A stretch of DNA of 64,000 nt from QUBU01 sp014337915 (GTDB lineage: Bacteria; Pseudomonadota; Gammaproteobacteria; Steroidobacterales; GCA-2729495), in assembly GCA_030263395.1 (NCBI GenBank), contig SZOW01000004.1, positions 62,001-126,000 of the forward strand, in the 5' to 3' direction. This document shows positions 45,327 through 56,272 of this stretch, piece after piece; position 1 is the stretch's first letter; each line of letters starts with the position of its first letter. The translations under genes and the position numbers were made by a program. Under the pieces are notes generated by a model. It ran no database searches, was not told the DNA's origin, and was given only the letters and a program-made list of their open reading frames with translations.

Positions 45327-45356
45327 GCGGGCGCCCCCGGAGCCGGGGGCGCCCGC
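45327..45356 (+). other. Strong GC hairpin between dnaK and dnaJ
   Basis: GCGGGCGCCCCCGG and its perfect complement CCGGGGGCGCCCGC flank just AG: up to 14 bp, realistically 12-13 with a 4-base loop. No T-run follows, and dnaJ starts 22 bases later with no clear ribosome site in between. Likely a transcript-stabilising or attenuating element that sets the DnaK:DnaJ ratio. Confidence 0.75.
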
Positions 45357-45377
45357 TGAACGTATGCGGATGCGGTG

Positions 45378-46520
45378 ATGAGCAAGCGGGATTTCTACGA
45401 AGTGCTTGGCGTCGCACGTGGTGCGTCGGCGGAAGACATCAAGAAGGCCTACCGCCGGTTGGCCATGAAGTATCACCCCGACCGCAACGCCGACGACAAG
45501 GATGCCGAAGCCAGGTTCAAGGAGGCCAAGGAGGCGTACGAGGTCCTGACCGACGCCAGCAAGCGCGCTGCCTACGATCAGTACGGGCATGCCGGTGTGG
45601 ATGCCGCCGCGGCTGGGGCGGGGCGCCCAGGCGGCTTCGGCCCGGGCGACGCCTTTGGCGACATATTCGGAGATGTGTTCGGCGACATCTTCGGGGGTGG
45701 CCGTCGGGCAGGTCGATCGGGGGTGTTCCGTGGTGCCGACCTGCGCTACGAGCTGGCGCTGGACCTGGAGCAGGCGGTATTCGGGGCAACCATCAACATC
45801 ACCATCCCGACCGTGGTGGCCTGCGAGCCCTGCAAGGGTACGGGTGCCGCTCCGGGCACGAAAACCGTTCAGTGCCGCCGATGCAATGGCGCTGGGCAGG
45901 TGCGCATCAGCCAGGGGTTCTTTTCCATCCAGCAAACCTGTCCAGGCTGCCAGGGTGCCGGGCAGGTCGTGGAGAAACCCTGTCCATCCTGCCAGGGCCG
46001 AGGCCGGGTACAGCAGAGCAAGACGCTGGCGGTGAAGGTGCCCGCTGGAGTGGACGAGGGGGACCGGATTCGCCTGACTGGCGAAGGCGAGGCAGGCCAG
46101 AATGGCGGCCCGCCCGGGGACCTCTACGTCGAGATTCGCATGCGGCCGCATCCGCTGTTCGAGCGGCGCGGCGCCGACCTCTCCTGTGTCGTCCCGGTCA
46201 GTTTCTATGTCGCGGCGCTGGGCGGCAGCCTGGACATACCCACGCTCGACGGCGAGGTCACACTCAAGGTGCCTCCGGAGACCCAGCCCGGCAAGGTCCT
46301 GCGCCTCAAGGGTAAGGGGGTCAAGCCGGTCCGCGGAGGCGGGGTGGGCGACCTCTACTGCCAGATCGATGTCGAGGTACCGGTAAACCTGAGCGCGGAA
46401 CAGAAAAGGCACCTCAAGGCATTCAACGACTCGCTGGTTGCAGGCGGGGATCGTCACCGGCCACGGAGCAGTTCCTGGAAGGAAGGTGTTCGGAAGTTTT
46501 TCGAGAAGCTCGGTTCCTGA
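45378..46520 (+). CDS. dnaJ: Co-chaperone DnaJ (Hsp40)
   Basis: Stimulates DnaK ATPase and delivers substrates. Starts MSKRDFYEVLG at 45378 (a GTG one codon earlier is possible), about 380 residues. J domain with the HPD motif in MKYHPDRNADD, a Gly/Phe-rich region (GGFGPGDAFGDIFGDVFG), four CxxCxGxG zinc repeats (CEPCKGTG, CRRCNGAG, CPGCQGAG, CPSCQGRG) and the C-terminal substrate-binding beta domains. Full-length type I DnaJ. Confidence 0.98.
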   Translation: MSKRDFYEVLGVARGASAEDIKKAYRRLAMKYHPDRNADDKDAEARFKEAKEAYEVLTDASKRAAYDQYGHAGVDAAAAGAGRPGGFGPGDAFGDIFGDVFGDIFGGGRRAGRSGVFRGADLRYELALDLEQAVFGATINITIPTVVACEPCKGTGAAPGTKTVQCRRCNGAGQVRISQGFFSIQQTCPGCQGAGQVVEKPCPSCQGRGRVQQSKTLAVKVPAGVDEGDRIRLTGEGEAGQNGGPPGDLYVEIRMRPHPLFERRGADLSCVVPVSFYVAALGGSLDIPTLDGEVTLKVPPETQPGKVLRLKGKGVKPVRGGGVGDLYCQIDVEVPVNLSAEQKRHLKAFNDSLVAGGDRHRPRSSSWKEGVRKFFEKLGS

Positions 46521-46555
46521 GAAGATGGCCGCCGGGCTGGGCAAGGGGGTGTGAC

Positions 46556-47368
46556 TTGAGAATTGCGGTTCTTGGCGCCACCGGGCGCATGGGAGCAACG
46601 ATCATCCGGCTGGTTGCAGGCAGCTCCGATCTCGAGCTTTGCGGAGCCGCGACCGAGGCGGGACATCCTGCCCTTGGGCAGGATGCAGGTTCCGCGGCAG
46701 GAGCCGGCGAGATTGGCATCCCGGTGACGGCATCCGTGGCCACCGCGATCACCGCTGCGCAGGTTGTCATCGATTTCACCAGCGCCGCTGCCGCAGGCGC
46801 CAATATCGAGGCCTGCGTGGCCGAGGGTTGTGCCCTGGTCATGGGCACCACGGGGCTTGCGGACCAGCAGCAGGCCATGCTCAGGCAGGCGAGCCGGAGC
46901 ATCCCCATAGTCTACGGGCGCAACATGAGTGTCGGCGTACTGGTCCTGACCGCACTTGCCCGGGAAGCGGCACGCCTCCTGGGATCCGAGGCGGATATCG
47001 AAATCGTGGAAGCGCACCACCGCAACAAGGTGGATGCACCGTCCGGCACCGCACTGCAACTCGGCGAAGCGGTGGCTGGGGCGCTCGGCAGGCGGCTCGA
47101 TGACATCGCCACTGGCGACCGTTTCGCGACGCGCGCACCGCGCCGCCCCGGGAGCATAGGGTTCTCGTCGGTGCGTGCAGGCCAGATCATCGGTGACCAC
47201 GAGGTGCTGTTCGCCCTCGATGAGGAGATCCTGCGCCTGGAGCACCGCGCGTTGGACCGGGCAACTTTTGCGCGGGGTGCCCTGCGCGCAGCCCGCTGGG
47301 TCGCCGGCCAGGCGCCCGGGCTGTATGGAATGGCGGATGTGCTCGGCCTGGCGCCACCCCGCACCTGA
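46556..47368 (+). CDS. dapB: 4-hydroxy-tetrahydrodipicolinate reductase DapB
   Basis: Second dedicated enzyme of the diaminopimelate/lysine pathway. Starts with TTG at 46556, preceded by GGGGGT. 270 residues: NAD(P)-binding GATGRMG at 7-13, the catalytic EAHHRNKVDAPSGTA block with His and Lys, and SVRAGQIIGDHEVLFA near the end. It lies after dnaJ and before carA, its usual location in gammaproteobacteria; dapA is elsewhere in the window at 15.6 kb. Confidence 0.96.
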   Translation: MRIAVLGATGRMGATIIRLVAGSSDLELCGAATEAGHPALGQDAGSAAGAGEIGIPVTASVATAITAAQVVIDFTSAAAAGANIEACVAEGCALVMGTTGLADQQQAMLRQASRSIPIVYGRNMSVGVLVLTALAREAARLLGSEADIEIVEAHHRNKVDAPSGTALQLGEAVAGALGRRLDDIATGDRFATRAPRRPGSIGFSSVRAGQIIGDHEVLFALDEEILRLEHRALDRATFARGALRAARWVAGQAPGLYGMADVLGLAPPRT

Positions 47369-47424
47369 TTTCCTGCTGCGGCGTGGTGATTGGCGCGCCG
47401 ATGGTGTCCCGCCGGGGGGTCGTT

Positions 47425-47430
47425 TAGAAT
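47425..47430 (+). promoter_or_regulatory. Possible -10 element of the carAB promoter
   Basis: TAGAAT lies 12 bases before the first leader hairpin. The hexamer 17 bases upstream (TGGTGT) is a poor -35, so strength would depend on an activator or an alternative promoter. Any transcript from here would carry the whole leader described below. Confidence 0.35.
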
Positions 47431-47441
47431 GACGCGGGTTC

Positions 47442-47492
47442 CAGAGAATCGGTTTCTCTGGCGGGAGGAATCCATCGTGGGTCCCTCCCGCC
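47442..47492 (+). promoter_or_regulatory. Tandem hairpins in the carA leader
   Basis: First hairpin CAGAGAA/TTCTCTG (47442-47448 with 47454-47460). Second hairpin GGCGGGAGG/CCTCCCGCC (47460-47468 with 47484-47492) has a 15-base loop. The second stem buries a GGGAGGAA Shine-Dalgarno and the first codons of the leader ORF. Neither is followed by a T-run. Confidence 0.65.
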
Positions 47493-47539
47493 GATCGTGT
47501 CTGTGTGTCAGAAATCCACGAGGGTGCAGGGGTGAATGA
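47477..47539 (+). CDS. Putative carA leader peptide, arginine-rich
   Basis: A 20-codon ORF: GTG at 47477, 6 bases after a near-perfect GGGAGGAA ribosome site, ending TGA at 47537-47539. The peptide VGPSRRSCLCVRNPRGCRGE contains five arginines (codons CGC, CGA, AGA, CGA, AGG, four of them normally rare in high-GC genomes). It is in a different frame from carA, and its stop overlaps the likely carA start (GTG 47532). CarAB supplies carbamoyl phosphate for arginine synthesis, so ribosome-mediated sensing of arginine is plausible but unproven. Confidence 0.55.
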   Translation: MGPSRRSCLCVRNPRGCRGE

Positions 47540-48707
47540 GCCCGCCGTACTGGCGCTGGAGGACGGAAGTCTTTTCCGGGGCATTTCCGTCGGTGCTTCG
47601 GGACGCACCATCGGTGAAGTCGTTTTCAATACCGCGATGACGGGATATCAGGAGATCCTGACTGACCCGTCCTATTGCCGGCAGATCGTCACGCTGACCT
47701 ACCCGCACATCGGCAATACGGGTACCAACACCGACGACCTGGAAAGCGACCGGGTCTTCGCCGCTGGGCTGGTAATCCGGGACCTGCCAGCCCTGGCCAG
47801 CAATTACCGCTCCGAACTGCCCCTGGGCGAGATGCTGCGGCGGGGCAACGTGGTGGCCATCGCCGAGATCGATACGCGGCGCCTGACGCGCCTGCTGCGC
47901 GACAAAGGCGCGATGTCCGGCTGCATCATGACCGGGGACGTCGATCCCAGGACCGCTGTGGAGCACGCGCGGCGTTTCCCGGGGCTGGCGGGCATGGATC
48001 TCGCGCGCGTGGTCACGACCCGGGATGGCTACCAATGGAACCTGGGGCGCAACTGGCCAACCTCCACGGTTGCCGTCCCCGGCAAGCGGGCCACCCCGTT
48101 CCTGGTGGTAGCCTACGACTTTGGCATCAAGCGCAATATCCTGCGCCTGCTGGTCGATCAGGGCTGCCGGGTCACTGTCGTGCCTGCCCAGACTTCCGCT
48201 GAGGATGTGCTGGCCATGGAGCCTGACGGCGTCTTCCTCTCCAACGGACCGGGAGACCCCGAGCCCTGCGCCTATGCGATAGAGGCCGTCCGCAGACTCC
48301 TGGCCAGCGGCATACCGATCTTCGGCATCTGCCTTGGTCACCAGTTCCTGGCGCTCGCAAGTGGTGCCAGGACGATGAAAATGAAGTTCGGTCACCGGGG
48401 CGCCAATCATCCGGTGCTCGACATCGATACGGCCCGCGTCATGATCACCAGCCAGAACCATGGCTTTGCGGTGGATGAGGCCAGCCTCCCGGAAAACCTC
48501 CGGCCAACACATCGCAGCCTGTTTGATAATTCACTTCAGGGAATCGAAAGAACCGATTGTCCTGCCTTTGGTTTTCAGGGTCACCCTGAAGCCAGTCCGG
48601 GGCCGCATGACATGGAGCCGCTGTTTGCGCGTTTTGCCGAATCGATGCGCAAGGGCGTGCAGGCACCCGCGGGGCGTAGTGGTCGCCCCGCAGCTTCCAG
48701 CAACTGA
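47532..48707 (+). CDS. carA: Carbamoyl-phosphate synthase small subunit CarA
   Basis: Glutaminase subunit that feeds ammonia to CarB. GTG at 47532 (VNEPAVLALEDGSLFRG) aligns with E. coli CarA and gives about 391 residues; GTG at 47505 is an alternative with no ribosome site. The class I amidotransferase triad is visible: Cys in FGICLGHQFLALASG, and His/Glu in FQGHPEASPGPHD. The N-terminal half carries FNTAMTGYQEILTDPSY. Its start overlaps the leader ORF stop, suggesting coupled translation. Confidence 0.97.
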   Translation: MNEPAVLALEDGSLFRGISVGASGRTIGEVVFNTAMTGYQEILTDPSYCRQIVTLTYPHIGNTGTNTDDLESDRVFAAGLVIRDLPALASNYRSELPLGEMLRRGNVVAIAEIDTRRLTRLLRDKGAMSGCIMTGDVDPRTAVEHARRFPGLAGMDLARVVTTRDGYQWNLGRNWPTSTVAVPGKRATPFLVVAYDFGIKRNILRLLVDQGCRVTVVPAQTSAEDVLAMEPDGVFLSNGPGDPEPCAYAIEAVRRLLASGIPIFGICLGHQFLALASGARTMKMKFGHRGANHPVLDIDTARVMITSQNHGFAVDEASLPENLRPTHRSLFDNSLQGIERTDCPAFGFQGHPEASPGPHDMEPLFARFAESMRKGVQAPAGRSGRPAASSN

Positions 48708-48718
48708 GCCAGCAGAAC

Positions 48719-51939
<3,221 letters not shown>

Positions 51940-51943
<4 letters not shown>

Positions 51944-52416
51944 GGAAGATGCCCATCACCGCCCGGGGTGCCGAATTACTGCGCGAGGAACTGCGGCGCC
52001 TCAAGACCGCCGACCGGCCGCGCGTCATCCAGGCCATCGCCGAGGCCCGCGGTCACGGTGACCTCAAGGAGAATGCGGAGTATCAGGCTGCGAAGGAGCA
52101 GCAGGGGTTCATTGAAGGCCGTATCCAGGAGATCGAATCGCGCCTGGCAAACTGCGAGATCATCGAGGTCTCCAGGCTGAAGAACACGGGCCGCGTGGTG
52201 TTCGGTGCCACCGTCAGCCTGGTCGACGAGTCGGATGGGCGGGAAGTTTCCTACCGGATTGTCGGTGAAGACGAAGCCGACATTGCCGCAGGGTCGATTT
52301 CCATTACCTCGCCAATCGCCCGGGCGCTGATTGGCCACAATGAAGGTGACGTGGCGGTAGTTGCGGCCCCCGGAGGAGAGCGCAGCTACGAGATCCTCAA
52401 GGTCGAGTATCTCTAG
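51940..52416 (+). CDS. greA: Transcription elongation factor GreA
   Basis: Stimulates transcript cleavage by backtracked RNA polymerase. GTG at 51940 overlaps the carB stop (GTGA) and gives 158 residues, as in E. coli; an internal ATG at 51949 is less likely. The coiled-coil tip acidic residues appear in GDLKENAEYQAAKEQQGFIEGRI. The C-terminal domain has TVSLVDESDGREVSYRIVG and SPIARALIGHNEGD. The TAG stop shares CTAG with yhbY. Confidence 0.96.
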
Positions 52417-52721
52417 GCCGCGCCGGCCCCGGGCAGCACCAGGCGTGGTGCCTTGGCATCCGGACGGTAGAGTACGGCAACGTTGCCGATGCGGGACACC
52501 AGGGTGGCGCCGCAACGTTCGGCCAGTGCGTCGATGATCGAGTTACGCAGGTCGCGATTATCAGCCCGTACCTTGATCTTGAGGAGTTCATGATGCGCCA
52601 GTGCGCCATCGAGCTCCGCCAGCACACCGGGCGAGATTCCGGCGCTGCCTACCTGGACGCATGGGTTCAGGTGGTGCGCAAGGCCGCGCAGGTGCCGCTT
52701 CTGCGTTTCCGTGAGTTTCAT
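52413..52721 (-). CDS. yhbY: CRM-domain RNA-binding protein YhbY
   Basis: 102-residue CRM-domain protein that associates with pre-50S ribosomes. It starts MKLTETQKRHLRGLAHHLNPCVQVG, has the conserved GxxG-like loop region and NSIIDALAERCGATLVSRIGNVAVLYRP. It stands between greA and rlmE on the opposite strand, a conserved arrangement. The stop overlaps the greA stop in the four bases CTAG. Confidence 0.94.
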   Translation of the reverse strand: MKLTETQKRHLRGLAHHLNPCVQVGSAGISPGVLAELDGALAHHELLKIKVRADNRDLRNSIIDALAERCGATLVSRIGNVAVLYRPDAKAPRLVLPGAGAA

Positions 52722-52765
52722 TGCAGCGCATTATAGCTGCCGCGAACCAGGCAGAACCCGCGTAC

Positions 52766-53386
52766 GTGGCCAGAAAATCATCCAGCGGCAGGTGGAAGCA
52801 GCGCCAGGCGCGCGATCCCTATGTCCGGAGGGCCCGGGCCGAGGGCTGGCGTTCCAGGGCGGCGTTCAAGCTGATGGAGATCGATGACCGGGAGCGCCTG
52901 CTGCGTCGTGGCGCGCGGGTCCTTGACCTGGGGGCGGCGCCTGGGGGCTGGTCGCAGGTGGCGGCTGAGCGGGTCGGAGGTTCGGGACGAGTCGTTGCCG
53001 TCGACCTGTTGCCCATGGAGCCCCTGGAAGGCGTTGTGGTCATCCAGGGGGATTTTCTGGCAGCGGACGTCCAGGCGCAGATCCTGGAGGCCCTCGGGGG
53101 GGGCAAGGCGGACCTGGTGATTTCCGACATGGCCCCCAATATCACTGGAAACCGTAGCGTGGACCAGCCGCGGGCGATGGGCCTGGTGGAGGCGGTTATC
53201 GAGGATGCGGGCCTGTTTCTCGAGTCGGGCGGTACGCTCCTGGCCAAGGTGTTCCAGGGGGAGGGATTCGAGGCCTTCGTGGCGGCCGCAAGGCGGAAGT
53301 TCGGCTCGGTCCGTATACGAAAACCGGCATCATCGCGGGCGGAAAGCCGTGAGATGTACTTGGTGGCGGGAAACTATCGTTTGTAG
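52766..53386 (+). CDS. rlmE: 23S rRNA 2'-O-methyltransferase RlmE (RrmJ/FtsJ)
   Basis: Methylates U2552 of 23S rRNA in late 50S assembly. GTG at 52766 (VARKSSSGRWKQRQARD) gives 206 residues, near E. coli (209); a TTG at 52721 is also in frame. SAM-binding VLDLGAAPGGWSQVA; the K-D-K-E catalytic set is Lys35 in RAAFKLMEI, Asp in SDMAPN, Lys in LLAKVFQGEG and Glu in RAESREMYLVA. Adjacent to ftsH, the usual neighbour. Confidence 0.96.
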   Translation: MARKSSSGRWKQRQARDPYVRRARAEGWRSRAAFKLMEIDDRERLLRRGARVLDLGAAPGGWSQVAAERVGGSGRVVAVDLLPMEPLEGVVVIQGDFLAADVQAQILEALGGGKADLVISDMAPNITGNRSVDQPRAMGLVEAVIEDAGLFLESGGTLLAKVFQGEGFEAFVAAARRKFGSVRIRKPASSRAESREMYLVAGNYRL

Positions 53387-53414
53387 TAGCGTCTAATATT
53401 GTCGGACCCATATA

Positions 53415-53430
53415 AGTCGCTCATGCGACT
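53415..53430 (+). other. Small hairpin just before the ftsH ribosome site
   Basis: AGTCGC-TCAT-GCGACT forms a 6-bp stem with a 4-base loop, followed directly by the GAAGG Shine-Dalgarno of ftsH. CCCATATA just upstream (53407-53414) resembles a sigma32 -10, but no matching -35 is seen. Confidence 0.4.
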
Positions 53431-53442
53431 GAAGGTTTTCCA

Positions 53443-55362
53443 GTGAACGACCTGGCCAAGAACATCATTCTCTGGATCGTCATCGCCATCGTGCTGCTGA
53501 CGGTCTTCCAGAGTTTCGGCACCGGCGGGCGCCAGCCTGCAGCGGTCGAGTACTCGACTTTCCTGGACTGGGTGCACGCCAGCCAGGTCGAGCGGGTGGT
53601 CTTCGAAGGGGACACCATCCGCGGGGAGCGGGTCACCGGCGAAGGTTTCGTCACCTACAGCCCGGAAACCGACAACACGGCATTGATCGGTGAACTGAAG
53701 AAGAGCCACGTGCAGATCAGTGCGACCGCCCCGAAGGGGCAGAACATCCTGGTCAGCCTGTTTATCAATTCGTTCCCCGTGCTGCTTCTGATCGGTGTCT
53801 GGGTCTATTTCATGCGCCAGATGCAGGGCGGTGGCGGCGGTCGCGGTGCCATGTCCTTCGGCAAGAGTCGCGCCCGGCTGCTTGGAGAAGATCAGGTCAA
53901 CGTGACCTTCAATGACGTCGCGGGTGTCGAGGAAGCGAAGGAAGAGGTTGGCGAGATCGTCGACTTCCTGCGCGATCCGGCAAAATTCCAGCGCCTGGGC
54001 GGCAAGATTCCACGCGGCGTCCTGATGGTCGGGTCGCCCGGTACCGGGAAGACCCTGCTCGCCAAGGCGATCGCAGGTGAAGCGAAAGTGCCATTCTTCA
54101 CCATCTCCGGCTCGGACTTCGTCGAGATGTTCGTCGGCGTCGGTGCGTCACGCGTCCGTGACATGTTCGAGCAGGCGAAAAAGCACGCGCCGTGCATCAT
54201 TTTCATCGACGAGATCGATGCGGTCGGGCGCCATCGCGGCGCTGGCCTGGGCGGTGGCCATGACGAGCGCGAGCAGACGCTGAATCAGCTGCTGGTTGAA
54301 ATGGACGGCTTCGAGGGCAACGAAGGCGTCATCGTCATTGCGGCAACCAACCGGCCGGACGTGCTGGATCCGGCGCTGCTGCGTCCCGGGCGCTTCGACC
54401 GCCAGGTCGTTGTGCCGCTGCCGGATGTGCGCGGCCGCGAGCAGATCCTGCGCGTGCATATGCGTAAGGTGCCGCTGGCCGACGACGTGCGGCCATCGGT
54501 CATCGCGCGCGGTACCCCCGGGTTCTCCGGTGCGGACCTCGCGAACCTGGTCAATGAGGCGGCGCTTTTTGCTGCTCGCTCGAACCGCCGTACGGTCACC
54601 ATGGATGAGTTCGAGAAGGCCAAGGACAAGATCATGATGGGCGCCGAGCGCCGCTCCATGGTCATGAGCGAGGAGGAAAAGAAGCTGACGGCCTACCACG
54701 AGGCCGGCCATGCCATCGTCGGTCTGTCGGTGCCGGACCATGACCCGGTGTACAAGGTCTCGATCATCCCGCGCGGACGCGCGCTTGGCGTCACCATGTT
54801 TCTTCCGGAGGAAGACCGCTACAGCCTGAGCAAGCGTCGCCTGAACAGCCAGATTTCCAGCCTGTTCGGTGGCCGGATCGCCGAGGAGATCGTGTTCGGT
54901 CGCGAGGCGGTGACCACCGGGGCGGCAAATGACATCGAGCGTGCAACCGACATCGCACGCAACATGGTCACGAAGTGGGGTCTGTCCGAGCGCCTCGGGC
55001 CGTTGACCTACACCGAGGAGGACGGCGAGGTGTTCCTCGGCCGCTCCTTTACCCAGCACAAGCAGGTGTCGGACGTCACCATCCACGCGATCGACGAAGA
55101 GGTCCGCAAGATCATCGATGACAACTACCGGCGCGCCGAGACCATCCTGCGCGAGAACATGGAGAAGCTGCACTCAATGGCAAGTGCCCTGGTGAAGTTC
55201 GAGACTATCGACGAGCAGCAGCTGAAGGACATCATGGCGGGCCGTGAGCCGCGGCCGCCAGAGGGCTGGGACAGCCCCGGTCCCGTACCGCCTTCGCCGG
55301 CGCCCAGCAGCGGCGCTGCCAAGGGCGAACCCGGCATCGGAGAGCCTGCCAAGCAGCATTAG
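53443..55362 (+). CDS. ftsH: ATP-dependent zinc metalloprotease FtsH
   Basis: Membrane-anchored AAA+ protease that degrades sigma32, LpxC and damaged membrane proteins. GTG at 53443; 639 residues. Two transmembrane helices (about 4-22 and 100-118) flank the periplasmic domain. Walker A GSPGTGKT is at 197-204, Walker B IIFIDEIDAVG, the second region of homology ends in RPGRFDRQ, and the zinc site HEAGH has His419 and His423. Full length with a Pro/Ala/Gly-rich tail. Confidence 0.98.
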   Translation: MNDLAKNIILWIVIAIVLLTVFQSFGTGGRQPAAVEYSTFLDWVHASQVERVVFEGDTIRGERVTGEGFVTYSPETDNTALIGELKKSHVQISATAPKGQNILVSLFINSFPVLLLIGVWVYFMRQMQGGGGGRGAMSFGKSRARLLGEDQVNVTFNDVAGVEEAKEEVGEIVDFLRDPAKFQRLGGKIPRGVLMVGSPGTGKTLLAKAIAGEAKVPFFTISGSDFVEMFVGVGASRVRDMFEQAKKHAPCIIFIDEIDAVGRHRGAGLGGGHDEREQTLNQLLVEMDGFEGNEGVIVIAATNRPDVLDPALLRPGRFDRQVVVPLPDVRGREQILRVHMRKVPLADDVRPSVIARGTPGFSGADLANLVNEAALFAARSNRRTVTMDEFEKAKDKIMMGAERRSMVMSEEEKKLTAYHEAGHAIVGLSVPDHDPVYKVSIIPRGRALGVTMFLPEEDRYSLSKRRLNSQISSLFGGRIAEEIVFGREAVTTGAANDIERATDIARNMVTKWGLSERLGPLTYTEEDGEVFLGRSFTQHKQVSDVTIHAIDEEVRKIIDDNYRRAETILRENMEKLHSMASALVKFETIDEQQLKDIMAGREPRPPEGWDSPGPVPPSPAPSSGAAKGEPGIGEPAKQH

Positions 55363-55429
55363 TCGGCACCAGGGCCAGGTTGCCTTGCATGTCGGGTGTC
55401 GTGGAGCGGGCCTGCCGGACCCGACAGCG

Positions 55430-56272
55430 GTGGAGCGCGTGAGCCGCCGGACCTGGCCACGGGCGGGCGAGCCGCCGCTGGTCATGGGCATCCTGAACGT
55501 CACGCCGGATTCGTTTGCGGATGCCGGTCGTTACTCACGCCTTGATGCGGCTGTTGCCCACGCCGAGGCGATGGTGGCAGCCGGGGCCGACATCATCGAC
55601 ATTGGGGGGGAGTCCACGCGACCGGGTGCCAGCCTGGTCGCCGAATCCGCAGAAATCGATAGGGTGGTTCCGGTGATCAGGGAACTCGCCCGGCGGACTC
55701 CCTGCCTGCTGTCGGTCGACACCAGCAAGCCGAACGTGATGCGCGCGGCCGTGGATGCGGGCGCCGGCATGATCAATGACGTCTGCGCCCTGCGCCGCCA
55801 GGGAGCCGAGGAGATGGCGGCCGGCCTTGGGGTGCCGATATGCATCATGCACATGCAGGGCGAACCGGCCTCGATGCAGGCGGCGCCGGCCTACCGCGAT
55901 GTTGTCGCTGAAGTGAAGGAGTTCCTTGTTGCCCGCGTGGCTGCCTGTGAAGCTGCAGGAATACCGCGCGGGTCGCTGCTGATCGACCCGGGATTCGGGT
56001 TCGGCAAGGATCTGTCGCATAATCTACAGCTGTTGCGGTCCCTGCGGGAGTTCACTGCGCTGGGATTGCCAGTGCTCGTGGGGCTGTCGCGCAAGTCGAT
56101 GATCGGGGCGTTGACCGGGAAACCGGTCGGTGAACGCCTGCACGGCAGTGTGGCGCTGGCAGTCTATGCGGCACTCCAGGGCGCATCGGTGGTCCGGGTC
56201 CATGATGTCGGGCCGACGGTGGAGGCGTTGCGTGTCATTGGAGCCGTGATGGGAGCGAGGGCCGATGAGTAG
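55430..56272 (+). CDS. folP: Dihydropteroate synthase FolP
   Basis: Joins p-aminobenzoate to the pterin diphosphate in folate synthesis; the target of sulfonamides. TIM-barrel signatures MGILNVTPDSFADAGR, DIIDIGGESTRPGA, MHMQGEPASMQ and DPGFGFGKDLSHNLQLL are present. GTG at 55430 gives 280 residues; GTG at 55439 is equally possible. The usual neighbour glmM overlaps by 8 bases. Confidence 0.95.
   Translation: MERVSRRTWPRAGEPPLVMGILNVTPDSFADAGRYSRLDAAVAHAEAMVAAGADIIDIGGESTRPGASLVAESAEIDRVVPVIRELARRTPCLLSVDTSKPNVMRAAVDAGAGMINDVCALRRQGAEEMAAGLGVPICIMHMQGEPASMQAAPAYRDVVAEVKEFLVARVAACEAAGIPRGSLLIDPGFGFGKDLSHNLQLLRSLREFTALGLPVLVGLSRKSMIGALTGKPVGERLHGSVALAVYAALQGASVVRVHDVGPTVEALRVIGAVMGARADE

Noticed and set aside
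53386..53414. Sigma32 promoter for ftsH
   Set aside because: CCCATATA resembles a sigma32 -10, but no CTTGAA-like -35 lies 11-16 bases upstream, so I report only the -10 resemblance.
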